A stretch of DNA of 64,000 bases from Actinomadura chibensis NBRC 106107 (GCF_001552135.1 NZ_BCQP01000042.1:1-64000), one strand, 5' to 3'. Counted from the stretch's first letter, positions 16,637-24,984 are shown. Program-made: numbers and translations. Notes: generated by a model from the letters alone, not told the origin.

Positions 16637-18235
16637 ATGGAGTACAACCACGCTGACCTGTTCGAGGAAGTCGCGGACGCCATCGCCGAGCGCGTGGCGC
16701 TGGCCTGCGGCGACCGCCGGCTCACCTACGCGGAGCTGGACGAGCACGCCAACCGGCTGGCGCACCACCTCATGGACGCGGGCGTCCGGCCGGGGGAGCA
16801 CGTCGCCGTCCAGCTCTACAACGGCGTCGAGTACGCGGCGGCGCTGATCGCCGCGCTGAAGATCAGGGCCGTCCCCATCAACGTCAACTACCGGTACGTG
16901 GAGAGCGAACTGCTCTACGTGTACCGCGACTCCGACAGCGTGGCGCTCCTCTACGACGTCGAGTTCGAGGACCGGGTCGCCGCGACCGTCCCGGACGCAC
17001 CCGCCCTGAAACACCTCATAGCCGTAGGCGGCACCCCATTCATCCACAACGCGGTCGCCTACGACGAAGCACTGGAGAACGCGAACGGCACCCGCGACGG
17101 CCTCCCGAAGCGCTCCGCCGCCGACCGCTACATCATCTACACCGGCGGGACGACGGGCATGCCGAAGGGCGTCATGTGGACGACCGAGGAGATCCTGTTC
17201 GCGTTCTGGAACCCGACGCTGCCGCGTCCGACCAGGCCCGAGGACATCGTGGAGATGGCCAGGACCGGCGGCCCGCTCGTGATGATGCCCGTCCCGCCCC
17301 TCATGCACGGCGCGGCGCAGGTCGCGTCGTGGATCGCCTGGTTCATGGGCGCGACGCTCGTCTACACCCGCAAGTTCGACGCGGCCGACGTGTGGCGGAC
17401 GATCGAGCGGGAGAAGGTCAACTCGCTGACGATCACGGGCGACGCGATGGCGATCCCGATGGCGGACGAGCTGGCCCGCACCGGCTACGACACATCGTCC
17501 CTGTTCGCCTTCGTCTCGACCGGCGCGATCTTCACCGGCACAGTCCGCGACCGGATCCAGGAACTCCTGCCGAACACGATGATCCTGGACCGGTTCGGCT
17601 CGACCGAGTCCGGCTCGACGGCCGAGGCGGTCGCCGGGTCGACCCCGGAGAAGGGCCTGCGGTTCGCGCCGGACGTCGACGACGTCACCGTCCTGGACGA
17701 CGCGTTCCGCCCGGTCGAACCGGGCTCCGGCGTGATCGGCCAGGTCGCCCGCACAGGCCACATCGCCCTCGGCTACTACAACGACCCGGAGAAGACCGCC
17801 AAGACGTTCCCAATCGTGGACGGCCGCCGCTGGCTCCTCACCGGCGACATCGCCACGGTCGAGGAGGACGGGTCGATCGCCGTCTACGGCCGAGGCTCGC
17901 AGGCGATAAACACGGGAGGCGAGAAGGTCTTCCCGGAGGAGGTCGAGGCCGTCCTTAAGGGCCATCCCGGCGTGTACGACGCGGTGGTGACGGGCGTCCC
18001 GGACGAACGCTGGGGCAACAAGGTCGCGGCGGTCGTCCAGCCGTCGAAGGACGCACCGTCCGCCGAGGACCTGGACGTCCACTGCCGCAAGGAGCTGTCC
18101 GGCTACAAGGTGCCGCGCGTTTACGCCTTCGTCGCGGAGATGAAGCGGTCACCCGCGGGCAAGGCCGACTACCGCTGGGCGAAGCGGATCGCCGAGGAGA
18201 GCCCCACCTGGCCCCGCCCCGGCTCGGCCCACTAG
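16637..18235 (+). CDS. fadD19: Acyl-CoA synthetase, FadD19-like
   Basis: 532-residue ANL enzyme. IYTGGTTGMPKGVMW (P-loop; the GGTTG variant is shared with FadD19), PPLMHGAAQVASWIAWF, FGSTESGSTAEAV, GDIATVEEDGSIAVYGRGSQAINTGGEKVFPEEVEA, and KRSPAGKADYRWAK with the catalytic Lys. FadD19 of M. tuberculosis starts cholesterol side-chain degradation by making a C26 steroid-CoA; the shared GGEKV(Y/F)PEEVEAALKGHP-like text and C-terminus support that subtype by recall. ATG follows GAGGGGG, 11 nt after the Ltp3-like stop. Together with the upstream genes it forms a side-chain-CoA processing set. Confidence 0.86.
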   Translation: MEYNHADLFEEVADAIAERVALACGDRRLTYAELDEHANRLAHHLMDAGVRPGEHVAVQLYNGVEYAAALIAALKIRAVPINVNYRYVESELLYVYRDSDSVALLYDVEFEDRVAATVPDAPALKHLIAVGGTPFIHNAVAYDEALENANGTRDGLPKRSAADRYIIYTGGTTGMPKGVMWTTEEILFAFWNPTLPRPTRPEDIVEMARTGGPLVMMPVPPLMHGAAQVASWIAWFMGATLVYTRKFDAADVWRTIEREKVNSLTITGDAMAIPMADELARTGYDTSSLFAFVSTGAIFTGTVRDRIQELLPNTMILDRFGSTESGSTAEAVAGSTPEKGLRFAPDVDDVTVLDDAFRPVEPGSGVIGQVARTGHIALGYYNDPEKTAKTFPIVDGRRWLLTGDIATVEEDGSIAVYGRGSQAINTGGEKVFPEEVEAVLKGHPGVYDAVVTGVPDERWGNKVAAVVQPSKDAPSAEDLDVHCRKELSGYKVPRVYAFVAEMKRSPAGKADYRWAKRIAEESPTWPRPGSAH

Positions 18236-18300
18236 AATCTCCCGTGGAGAGTCGCTCTTGAAATGAGTGTCTCGTCATGAGAGAAAAGTGAGGGCAGGCG

Positions 18301-18771
18301 TTGTCGACCCCGGAACGCGAGCGGATGGCGGGCGAGCTGCGAATGGCGATGCAGCGCAGCACGATGTTCACGGTGCTGCTGCACCATGCCACCGCGAGCA
18401 AGGCGGGGATGAACGTCACCGACGCGCAGTGCGTCAACGCCCTGACGCTCGACGGCCCGCAGACGCCGGGGCAGCTCGCCCAGCTCATGGGCATCACGAC
18501 CGGCGGCGCGATCACCGCCGTCATCGACCGGCTGGAGCGCGCCGGGTACGTCCGCCGCACCCGCGACCCCGACGACCGCCGCCGCGTGATCGTCGAGCTG
18601 GTGGAGGAGAACGTCGCCCAGTTCGGCCGCTACTTCGAGCCGATAGCCCGAGCCTTCCGCGACCGCCTGGAAACCTACACCGACGACCAGATCGCGGTCC
18701 TCCTCGACTGGATCCGCCACAACAACGAGGTAATGCCGGCGGTAATCGAAGAAATCCGCAAACTCCCCTAA
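18301..18771 (+). CDS. MarR-family transcriptional regulator
   Basis: 156 residues. Winged helix at about 50-110: DGPQTPGQLAQLMGITTGGAITAVIDRLERAGYVRRTRDPDDRRRVIVEL, with the standard DxDDRR wing. The start is read as TTG at 18301 with GAGGGCAGG upstream; an ATG eight codons in is the alternative. It follows the FadD19-like gene by 65 nt and may regulate the cluster. A partly symmetrical TCTC...GAGA element (TCTCGTCATGAGA, about 18270-18282) lies in the leader and could be its own operator. The ligand is unknown; an acyl-CoA would fit the setting. Confidence 0.86.
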   Translation: MSTPERERMAGELRMAMQRSTMFTVLLHHATASKAGMNVTDAQCVNALTLDGPQTPGQLAQLMGITTGGAITAVIDRLERAGYVRRTRDPDDRRRVIVELVEENVAQFGRYFEPIARAFRDRLETYTDDQIAVLLDWIRHNNEVMPAVIEEIRKLP

Positions 18772-18849
18772 GCCCCCACCACCACGGCGACCTCAACCAC
18801 CGCTACGGGAACCCCCACCACCGCCACGGGGACCTCAACCACCGCCACG
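18772..18849. repeat. Imperfect CACCGCCACGGG tandem repeat
   Basis: Four imperfect copies of an about 19-20-nt unit with core ACCACCGCCACGGG, alternating with GACCTCA or AACCCC joints. It begins straight after the MarR stop and abuts the hairpin at 18850. No coding character. Confidence 0.6.
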
Positions 18850-18893
18850 GGTCGGGCGGCCGGAGGCGCCCCAGCGCCTCCGGTCGCCCGACC
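18850..18893. terminator. 20-bp hairpin after marR cluster
   Basis: Arms 18850-18869 and 18874-18893 pair over 20 positions with a single G-T wobble, and the loop is CCCA. It is strong enough to end transcription from the fadD19-marR side. No U-run follows. Confidence 0.6.
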
Positions 18894-19311
18894 CGCCGGC
18901 GCAGGCGACCGCAGCGACCCCGCACCCACCCGCCACAGGCAAGACAGACCCCAACAAGGTCGTGAGGATCGCCTGCGCCGCAACGGGGGTTCCAGGGGGT
19001 CGCCCCCCTGGGCGAACACAGCCCGGGGACGGTCGCGGCGGTCCCCCCGGCCGCGGCGGCCGTCCCCGGAGTCAGCCGTCGGGGCGTTCGGTGATCGCCG
19101 CCTCCCAGAAACCCGGGCCGACAGTCGGTTCGGGTTCAACCCCATCCGGAGGCTTCGGCGGATCCGCTCGGACGGTGACACTTACCACGCTCACCGCTCC
19201 GCCGCAGGTCACACGGATAGAGGGCGGTGATTTCGGTCACATCACTACATTTCGGGCAGTTGCCTCGGACCGGGGCGTCGCGGGTGACCGCGGAGGGCCC
19301 GAAGTGAGATC
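18894..19311. other. Non-coding stretch upstream of kinase
   Basis: Apart from the dispersed hairpin element at 18983-19015 this 418-nt stretch has no convincing gene. TACATT at about 19251-19256 could be a -10 box for the kinase starting at 19312, but no -35 box is clear. Confidence 0.5.
18983..19015 (+). repeat. Dispersed intergenic hairpin element, copy 1
   Basis: The element runs ACGGGGGTTCCAGGGGG then TCG then CCCCCCTGGGCGA; its CCAGGGGG/CCCCCTGG arms fold. The same element occurs in the opposite orientation at 51786-51818. Similar GGGGTTCCAGGGGG elements are widespread between genes in Streptomyces and relatives, from general knowledge. Confidence 0.7.
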
Positions 19312-21003
19312 ATGCGCGACATCCCCCCGGTGAGAGGACGGCTTTCCGACGTGGAACCACTGCGTCCCGAAGACCCCGCGGAGATCGGCGGCTACCCCCT
19401 CATCGCGCGCATCGGCGCGGGCGGCATGGGCCAGGTGTACCTGGGGCTGACCGGCGGCGGACGGCACATCGCGCTGAAGGTGATCCGGGAGGGCTTCGAG
19501 GGCCCGCAGGCGCTCGCCCGCTTCCGCCGCGAGGTCGCGACCGCCGAGCGGGTCCGCAGCCGGTTCGCGGCCGCGATGGTCGGCGCCGGGCTGGACGCGC
19601 CGCCGTACTGGCTCGCCACCGAGTACGTCCCCGGGCCGACGCTCCGGCAGGCCGTCGCCGAGCACGGGCCGCTGCCGCCGGACACCTGCCTGCGGCTGCT
19701 CGCCGCCCTCGCCCGCGGGTTGCAGGAGATCCACGGGCAGGGCGTCCAGCACCGCGACCTGAAGCCCGGCAACGTGATCCTCGCCCCGGACGGCCCGCGC
19801 CTGATCGACTTCGGCATCGCGCGCGGCGAGGGGCAGACGCAGATCACCCAGACGGGGGCGTGGAACGGCACGCCCGGCTACGTCGCGCCGGAGGTCGTCC
19901 GGGAGCAGGAGCCGGTGCCCGCGTCGGACGTGTTCTCCCTCGCCGGGACCATCGCCTACGCCGCCACCGGGCGCCCGCCGTTCGGCGGCGGGCGGATGGA
20001 GGCGATCATCCACCGCACGCTGAGCGGCGAGATCGACCTCGACGGCGTCGACCCGCGGGTGGCGGAGCTGGTCCGGCTCTGCGCGGCGAAGGAGCCGGGC
20101 GACCGGATCACGCTCGACCGGCTGCTGGAGATCGCCGCGTCCACGGTCGCGGTCGCGGACGACCCCGACTACCGGCGGTTCGTCGGCGCGCCGCGGCCGG
20201 TGCCGGTCAGTGTGGCGGACGCGGCGACGTCGGGGCTCGTCCCGCCGGAGCGCACCAGGACGACCGTCACGGGCGGGAGGGGCCCGGGCTCGCGCGCCGC
20301 CGTCATCGCGGCGGGCGCCGCGGTGGTCGCGGTCGTCCTCGGCGGCGCGTTCGCCGCGCGGGCGGTCTTCAACGGGGACGATTCGGGCGGTCGGAACAAC
20401 GGTGCCGGCGGCGGAGCCCAGGCGGGGCAGGGGGCGCGGGCCGGGCAGGGCGTCCAGGGCGGCGGTTCGCCGACGACGCCCGCGGGCTCACCGGCGGGCG
20501 GCCGGACGCCCGGCCCGGACGGGCGCCCCCCGGACGAGATCTTCATCAAGCAGCCCACCATGGACTACCAGATGACCAAGTTCTCCCAGAAGGACTACAC
20601 CTGCCTGCCCGCGATCAAGCCCGAGAAGGAGGACGAGCGGGTCGCCTCCCAGTTGCAGGTCTCGGCGCCGCGCGAGCCGTACACGCGGAAGTCCGTCACG
20701 TTCACCGCGCGCATCAAGTACGACCGGCCGAACGGCTACTACATCGCCGCGCAGGTCCGTGATCCGGGGCCGTCCGGCAGCGCGGGCCCGGCGTGGGTGA
20801 ACAGCAAGCCGCACCTGTATCCCGAGGGCGAGGAGGCAGGCAGCGACGGCCTGGACCTCACCTACCCGGACGACTTCAACTGGCGCGGGTCGCAGGGCGG
20901 GACGGGCACGCTGTTCCCCGGCGTCTGGACGATCGTGTGGTTCCACGTCCGTCCGAACGGCGACGCCTACTACATCGGCTGCGACGGCTTCACCGTCAAG
21001 TAG
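19312..21003 (+). CDS. Membrane serine/threonine protein kinase
   Basis: 563 residues. N-terminal Hanks-type kinase (about 28-290): glycine loop IGAGGMGQVYLG, Lys in HIALKVIREG, catalytic loop QHRDLKPGNV, DFGIARG, and GTPGYVAPEV. One membrane helix (AAVIAAGAAVVAVVLGGAFAARAVF, about 327-351), then a Gly/Pro-rich linker and an extracellular domain (about 400-563) with TMDYQMTKFSQKDYTCLPAIK and ending YYIGCDGFTVK. The outer domain contains no PASTA repeats; I do not recognise it. ATG at 19312 is the only good start (weak GAAGTGAG upstream). It converges on the thiolase gene, with 15 nt between. Confidence 0.88.
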   Translation: MRDIPPVRGRLSDVEPLRPEDPAEIGGYPLIARIGAGGMGQVYLGLTGGGRHIALKVIREGFEGPQALARFRREVATAERVRSRFAAAMVGAGLDAPPYWLATEYVPGPTLRQAVAEHGPLPPDTCLRLLAALARGLQEIHGQGVQHRDLKPGNVILAPDGPRLIDFGIARGEGQTQITQTGAWNGTPGYVAPEVVREQEPVPASDVFSLAGTIAYAATGRPPFGGGRMEAIIHRTLSGEIDLDGVDPRVAELVRLCAAKEPGDRITLDRLLEIAASTVAVADDPDYRRFVGAPRPVPVSVADAATSGLVPPERTRTTVTGGRGPGSRAAVIAAGAAVVAVVLGGAFAARAVFNGDDSGGRNNGAGGGAQAGQGARAGQGVQGGGSPTTPAGSPAGGRTPGPDGRPPDEIFIKQPTMDYQMTKFSQKDYTCLPAIKPEKEDERVASQLQVSAPREPYTRKSVTFTARIKYDRPNGYYIAAQVRDPGPSGSAGPAWVNSKPHLYPEGEEAGSDGLDLTYPDDFNWRGSQGGTGTLFPGVWTIVWFHVRPNGDAYYIGCDGFTVK

Positions 21004-21018
21004 CCACCGGACATGCGG

Positions 21019-22209
21019 CTACCGGACGGCGACGACCGCCGACCCGTGCCCGAACAGGCCCTGGTTCACGGCGATGCCCGTCCGCGCGCCCTCGACCTGG
21101 CGGCCCTCGGCCTGCCCGCGCAGTTGCCAGGTCAGCTCGCAGAGCTGCGCGATCGCCTGCGCCGGGATCGCCTCGCCGAACGAGGCGAGCCCGCCGCTCG
21201 GGTTCACCGGGACGCGCCCGCCGAGCGCCGTGGCGCCCGACCGCAGCAGCGCCTCGGCGCCGCCGGGCTCGCACAGGCCGATGTCCTCGTACCAGTCGAG
21301 TTCGAGGGCCGTGGACAGGTCGTACACCTCGGCGAGCGACAGGTCGTCCGGCCCGATCCCGGCCTCCTCGTAGGCGGCGTGCGCGATCGCGGAGCGGAAC
21401 GGGCGCTCCGGCTCCGGCACGGCCGTCGCCGAGTCGGTCGCGAAGTCCGGCAGGTCGAGGACGGTCTTCGGGAACGTCGGCGTCACCGTCGACAGCCCGG
21501 AGATCCGGACCGGGTCCGCGACGCCGTGCCGCCGGGCGAACTCCACCGACGACAGGACGAGCGCCGCGCCGCCGTCGCTGGTGGCGCAGATGTCGAGGAG
21601 GCGCAGCGGGTCCGCGACGACGGCGGACGCGCGGACGTCCTCCAGCGTCACCTCCTTGCGGTACCGGGCGTTCGGGTTCGCGAGCCCGTGCCGCGCGTTC
21701 TTCACCTTCACGGCGGCGAAGTCGTCCGGCGTCGCGCCGTGCACGGCCATCCGGCGGCGCGCGTACAGCGCGAAGTACAGCGGGTTCGTCGCGCCGAGCA
21801 GCCGGAACCGCAGCCAGTCGGGGTCGTCCGGGCGGTCCCCGCCGACCGGCTTGAAGAAGCCCTTCGGCGCGGCGTCGGCGCCGACGACCAGCGCGACGTC
21901 GCAGAGCCCGGCGAGGATCCGCGCCCGCGCCGTGTCGACGGCCTGCGCGCCCGACGCGCACGCGGCGTAGCTGGACGAGACGCGGGCGCCGGTCCAGCCG
22001 AGCGCCTGCGCGAACGTCGCCCCGGCGATGAACCCCGGATACCCGTTGCGGATGGTGTCCGCGCCCGCCACGTACTGGACGTCCGGCCACGCCAGCCCGG
22101 CGTCGGCGAGCGCGGCCCGCGCCGCCGCGAGCCCGTACTCGACGAAGCTCCGTCCCCACTTCCCCCACGGGTGCATGCCCGCGCCCAGCACGGCGACGTC
22201 GCGGCTCAT
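21019..22209 (-). CDS. Thiolase-family lipid-transfer protein (DUF35 partner)
   Basis: 396 residues, thiolase fold. SYAACASGAQAVDTARARI carries the Cys at the nucleophile position (about residue 90), and the C-terminal region reads NPSGGLASFGEAIPAQAIAQLCELTWQLRG ... GIAVNQGLFGHGSAVVAV, with the GHG catalytic His. Unlike the Ltp3-like protein it keeps the Cys, so thiolytic or condensing chemistry is possible. It is translated after a DUF35 gene (ATGA overlap at 22206-22209), the standard pairing for SCP2-type thiolases acting on steroid or branched acyl-CoAs. Substrate unknown. Confidence 0.87.
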   Translation of the reverse strand: MSRDVAVLGAGMHPWGKWGRSFVEYGLAAARAALADAGLAWPDVQYVAGADTIRNGYPGFIAGATFAQALGWTGARVSSSYAACASGAQAVDTARARILAGLCDVALVVGADAAPKGFFKPVGGDRPDDPDWLRFRLLGATNPLYFALYARRRMAVHGATPDDFAAVKVKNARHGLANPNARYRKEVTLEDVRASAVVADPLRLLDICATSDGGAALVLSSVEFARRHGVADPVRISGLSTVTPTFPKTVLDLPDFATDSATAVPEPERPFRSAIAHAAYEEAGIGPDDLSLAEVYDLSTALELDWYEDIGLCEPGGAEALLRSGATALGGRVPVNPSGGLASFGEAIPAQAIAQLCELTWQLRGQAEGRQVEGARTGIAVNQGLFGHGSAVVAVR

Positions 22210-22655
22210 CGCACGGGCCTCCACATCCAGACGGTGTACTCGGTCTCGTCGTCCTCGTACAGGACGCCCTCGGTCAGCTCGACCTCCATACCGACGGCGA
22301 GGTCGTCCACCGTGCACCCGGGCACGACCTGCCCGAGGACGACCATGCGCTCGGCCTCCAGTTCGACGGCCGCGACCGTGTACGGGACGAACGGCTCCGG
22401 CGCGACGTAGGGGGGCGGCGGCTTGTACCGCGAGTCGGCGTAGGACCAGACGCGGCCGCGTCCGGAGAACGCGTACCGCTCCAGCTCGGAGCCGTCCTTC
22501 GGCCCGGCGCAGCGGGGGTTGCGGCAGGCCAGCTCGTTGCGCGGGAAGTACGGCGTCCCGCAGGACGCGCACCGCGTCCCGAGCAGCCGCACCCCGCCCT
22601 CGGCCGTGCCGAACCAGCCGTCGATCGCCGGACGGCGTTCCTTGGTCGTAGCCAC
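22206..22655 (-). CDS. DUF35 OB-fold zinc-ribbon protein
   Basis: 149 residues. N-terminal zinc ribbon CASCGTPYFPRNELACRNPRC (CX2C...CX4C), then an OB-fold (GRGRVWSYADSRY, PYTVAAVELEAERMVVLGQV, GMEVELTEGVLY). It should pair with the thiolase-like product of the next gene to bind the acyl-CoA. GTG at 22655 is chosen because GAGGAGG lies 5 nt upstream; a longer frame to 22733 has an atypical N-terminus. The upstream region holds two candidate regulator sites, shared with the divergent SDR gene. Confidence 0.87.
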   Translation of the reverse strand: MATTKERRPAIDGWFGTAEGGVRLLGTRCASCGTPYFPRNELACRNPRCAGPKDGSELERYAFSGRGRVWSYADSRYKPPPPYVAPEPFVPYTVAAVELEAERMVVLGQVVPGCTVDDLAVGMEVELTEGVLYEDDETEYTVWMWRPVR

Positions 22656-22690
22656 GCGGCCCTCCTCGTCTCTCCGGCGCACTGTACCAA

Positions 22691-22706
22691 TCAAACAATC
22701 GTTAGA
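22691..22706. promoter_or_regulatory. AAC-N4-GTT operator-like motif
   Basis: TCAAACAATCGTTAGA fits T-NN-AAC-N4-GTT-NN-A. It resembles the KstR layout but with a 4-nt rather than 2-nt spacer. It lies 36 nt upstream of the DUF35 gene start. Confidence 0.3.
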
Positions 22707-22737
22707 AAGAATGGCCCGGCCCGCGTCCGGCACCCGC

Positions 22738-22755
22738 TGACTGACTCGTCAGTCA
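22738..22755. promoter_or_regulatory. 18-nt TetR-type operator in divergent promoter
   Basis: TGACTGAC, 2 nt, GTCAGTCA: perfect 8-nt arms. It lies between the divergent DUF35/thiolase and SDR/oxidoreductase units, 73 nt before the SDR start, so it could control both. No TetR gene is in the window. Confidence 0.6.
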
Positions 22756-22827
22756 CCTCGCTACAGTGAACCGAGTCGGATTCTGGTGATGCCGCGCCTC
22801 GGGTGCGCAACCGGAGGGAGAACGCGG

Positions 22828-23595
22828 ATGCGGACTGGACTGCAAGGCAAGACGGCCCTGGTCACCGGGGCGTCCCGGGGCATCGGGAAGGCGATCGCGA
22901 CGGCGCTCGCCGCCGAGGGCGCGAACGTCGTCCTGTCCTCGCGCAAGCAGGAGGCGCTGGACGAGGCCGCCAAGGAGATCGCCCAGGCGTACCCGGACGC
23001 CGGGGTGCTCGCGAAGGCCGCGCACGTCGGCGACGCCGACCAGGCCGCCGCGTGCGTGGACGCCGCCGTCGCCGAGTTCGGCGGCCTCGACGTCCTCGTC
23101 AACAACGCCGGGACGAACCCCTACTACGGGCCGATGGCCGACATCGAGGCCGCCGCCGCCGCGAAGACCGTCGAGGTCAACCAGTTCGCGGTCATCACCT
23201 GGACCAAGCACGCGCTGCGCGCCTCGCTCGCCGAGCGCGGCGGCGCGATCATCAACATCGCGTCGGTCGGCGGCCTGATCACCGAGCACGGGATCGGCTA
23301 CTACAACGCGACCAAGGCGGCCGTGATCCACCTCAGCAGGCAGTTCGCGATGGAGCTGGCGCCGAAGGTCCGCGTCAACTGCATCGCGCCCGGCCTGGTC
23401 AAGACCCACCTCGCCCGCGCGCTCTGGGAGCCGCACGAGGCGGAGATCAGCAAGGCCACGCCGCTCGGACGGCTCGGCGAGCCCGAGGACATCGCGAGCG
23501 CCGCCGTCTTCCTCGCCGGGGACGCCGCGTCCTGGATGACCGGGCAGACCCTGGTCGTGGACGGCGGCGCCACCATCCGCCCGTCCCTCGCCTAG
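22828..23595 (+). CDS. SDR family oxidoreductase
   Basis: 255-residue classical short-chain dehydrogenase. NAD(P) motif TGASRGIGKAIA at the N-terminus, NNAG, catalytic Ser in IINIASVGG, YYNATKAA giving the YxxxK, and DGGATIRP at the end. The SSRKQ sequence after strand 2 (Arg/Lys) leans toward NADP(H). It probably reduces or oxidises a 3-keto or hydroxy acyl-CoA, given the thiolase neighbours. ATG at 22828 follows GGAGGGAG; an upstream ATG at 22786 would add 14 unfitting residues. It is followed by the F420-type enzyme 16 nt later. Confidence 0.87.
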   Translation: MRTGLQGKTALVTGASRGIGKAIATALAAEGANVVLSSRKQEALDEAAKEIAQAYPDAGVLAKAAHVGDADQAAACVDAAVAEFGGLDVLVNNAGTNPYYGPMADIEAAAAAKTVEVNQFAVITWTKHALRASLAERGGAIINIASVGGLITEHGIGYYNATKAAVIHLSRQFAMELAPKVRVNCIAPGLVKTHLARALWEPHEAEISKATPLGRLGEPEDIASAAVFLAGDAASWMTGQTLVVDGGATIRPSLA

Positions 23596-23611
23596 GCCCA
23601 AGGAGGCGCGC

Positions 23612-24571
23612 ATGAACCGCTGGGGGCTCACCATCCCGCTGACCGGGCTTCCGCTGGCCGGGCACCGCGAGATCGTCGCCGGGCTGGCCGGGCTCGGCTA
23701 CACCGACGCGTGGTCCGCCGAGGTGGCGGGGGCGGACGCCTTCACCCCGCTCGCGCTCGCCTCGCAGTGGGGCCCGGAGGTGCGGCTCGGCTCCGCGATC
23801 GTGCCGGTCTACACGCGCGGCCCGGCGCTGCTCGCCCAGCACGCCGCGACGCTCGCCGACCTCGCGCCCGGACGGTTCGTCCTCGGCATCGGGACGTCGT
23901 CCGACACGATCGTCGAGCGCTGGAACGACATCCGGTTCGACAAGCCCTACCAGCGGACCCGCGACACCCTCCGCTTCCTCCGCGCGGCGCTCGCGGGGGA
24001 AAAGGTCAAGGAGGAGTACGAGACGTTCACCGTCCGGGGGTTCAAGCTGGAGACGCCGCCCGCGACGCCGCCGCCCGTCGTGCTGGCGGCGCTGCGGCCC
24101 GGCATGCTGCGGCTCGCCGCCCGCGAGGCGGACGGCGCGATCACCAACTGGCTCGGCCCGCGCGACGTCCGCGCGGTGCGCGGCGTGCTGGGCGACGGGC
24201 CCGAGCTGATCGCCCGCCTGTTCGTCTGCCCGACCGCCGACGCGGCGGAGGCCCGCGCGATCGGCCGCTGGATGATCGCCGCGTACCTGACCGTCCCGGT
24301 GTACCGGGCGTTCCACGAGTGGCTCGGCCGCGGCGAGGCGCTGCGTCCGATGCACGAGGCGTGGGCGGCGGGCGACCGGAAGGCGGCGCTCGCGGCGATC
24401 CCGGACGAGGTCGTCGACGACCTGCTCGTGCACGGGACGCCCGCCGAGTGCCGGGCCCGCGTCCGCGAGTACGGGGCGAACGGGCTGACCACGCCGGTGC
24501 TCGCCGTCGTCCCGGGCGGCGGGCTGTCGCCGGCCGAGGCGGTGCGGGCGCTCGCGCCGGACGCGGACTGA
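23612..24571 (+). CDS. LLM-class F420-dependent oxidoreductase
   Basis: 319-residue luciferase-like TIM barrel. WGLTIPLTGLPLAGHREIV, GYTDAWSAEVAGADAFTPLALA, LGSAIVPVYTRGPALLAQHAATLADLAPGRFVLGIGTSSDTIVERWN are the standard LLM blocks. Members of this subgroup use F420 in actinobacteria, and Rv3520c, a similar protein by recall, sits in the M. tuberculosis cholesterol region. ATG has a full AAGGAGG. Co-transcribed with the SDR. The reaction is unknown; reduction of an unsaturated steroid- or terpenoid-type acyl compound would fit. Confidence 0.85.
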   Translation: MNRWGLTIPLTGLPLAGHREIVAGLAGLGYTDAWSAEVAGADAFTPLALASQWGPEVRLGSAIVPVYTRGPALLAQHAATLADLAPGRFVLGIGTSSDTIVERWNDIRFDKPYQRTRDTLRFLRAALAGEKVKEEYETFTVRGFKLETPPATPPPVVLAALRPGMLRLAAREADGAITNWLGPRDVRAVRGVLGDGPELIARLFVCPTADAAEARAIGRWMIAAYLTVPVYRAFHEWLGRGEALRPMHEAWAAGDRKAALAAIPDEVVDDLLVHGTPAECRARVREYGANGLTTPVLAVVPGGGLSPAEAVRALAPDAD

Positions 24572-24664
24572 AACCATTCGGATACGGCTCGCATGTTTGC
24601 GGGTGTGAGGATCGGGGAGGGTGGGGCAGATCCGATCCGAGAATGAAGACGTGAGGAGCTGATC

Positions 24665-24964
24665 GTGCTCACGCTGACCGACGGTGCCGTGCAGGTCATC
24701 CGAACCGTGACCGCGAACCCGGAGCTTCCGCCGGACACCGGCATCCGCATCGAGCCCGGGCTCGACGGCTCGGACGCCCTGCGGCTCTCCGTCGCCCCCG
24801 CCCCCGAAGCCGGCGACCAGGTCGTCGAGGAGGAGGGCGCGAAGGTGTACCTGGAGGCCGGTGTCGCCCAGATGCTCGACGACAAGACCCTCGACGCCCA
24901 GGTCGACCCGCAGGGCGACGTGGCGTTCACCATCGCGGAGGGGACCGGAGGGACCCCTACCTAG
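24665..24964 (+). CDS. HesB/IscA-like domain protein lacking cysteines
   Basis: 99 residues with the A-type (HesB/IscA) layout: LTDGAVQVIRTVTANPEL, then GIRIEPGLDG, LRLSVAPAPEAGDQVVEEEGAKVYLE, and DDKTLDAQVDPQGDVAFTIAEG. A-type carriers bind iron or an Fe-S cluster through three Cys; this protein has none. It therefore keeps the fold only. Function unknown. The GTG start follows GAGGAG at 8 nt. It stands alone between the F420-type enzyme and a strong terminator hairpin. Confidence 0.78.
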   Translation: MLTLTDGAVQVIRTVTANPELPPDTGIRIEPGLDGSDALRLSVAPAPEAGDQVVEEEGAKVYLEAGVAQMLDDKTLDAQVDPQGDVAFTIAEGTGGTPT

Positions 24965-24984
24965 GCCCGATGAGGGGAAGGGCG

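Noticed and set aside
22738..22755. Attachment site for an integrated element
   Set aside because: It is a palindrome between divergent promoters, with no integrase and no second copy seen in the window.
10967..24571. Polyketide or fatty-acid-synthase type biosynthetic cluster
   Set aside because: Thiolase and FadD genes are present but there is no ketosynthase, acyl carrier or thioesterase; the gene set matches acyl-CoA breakdown.
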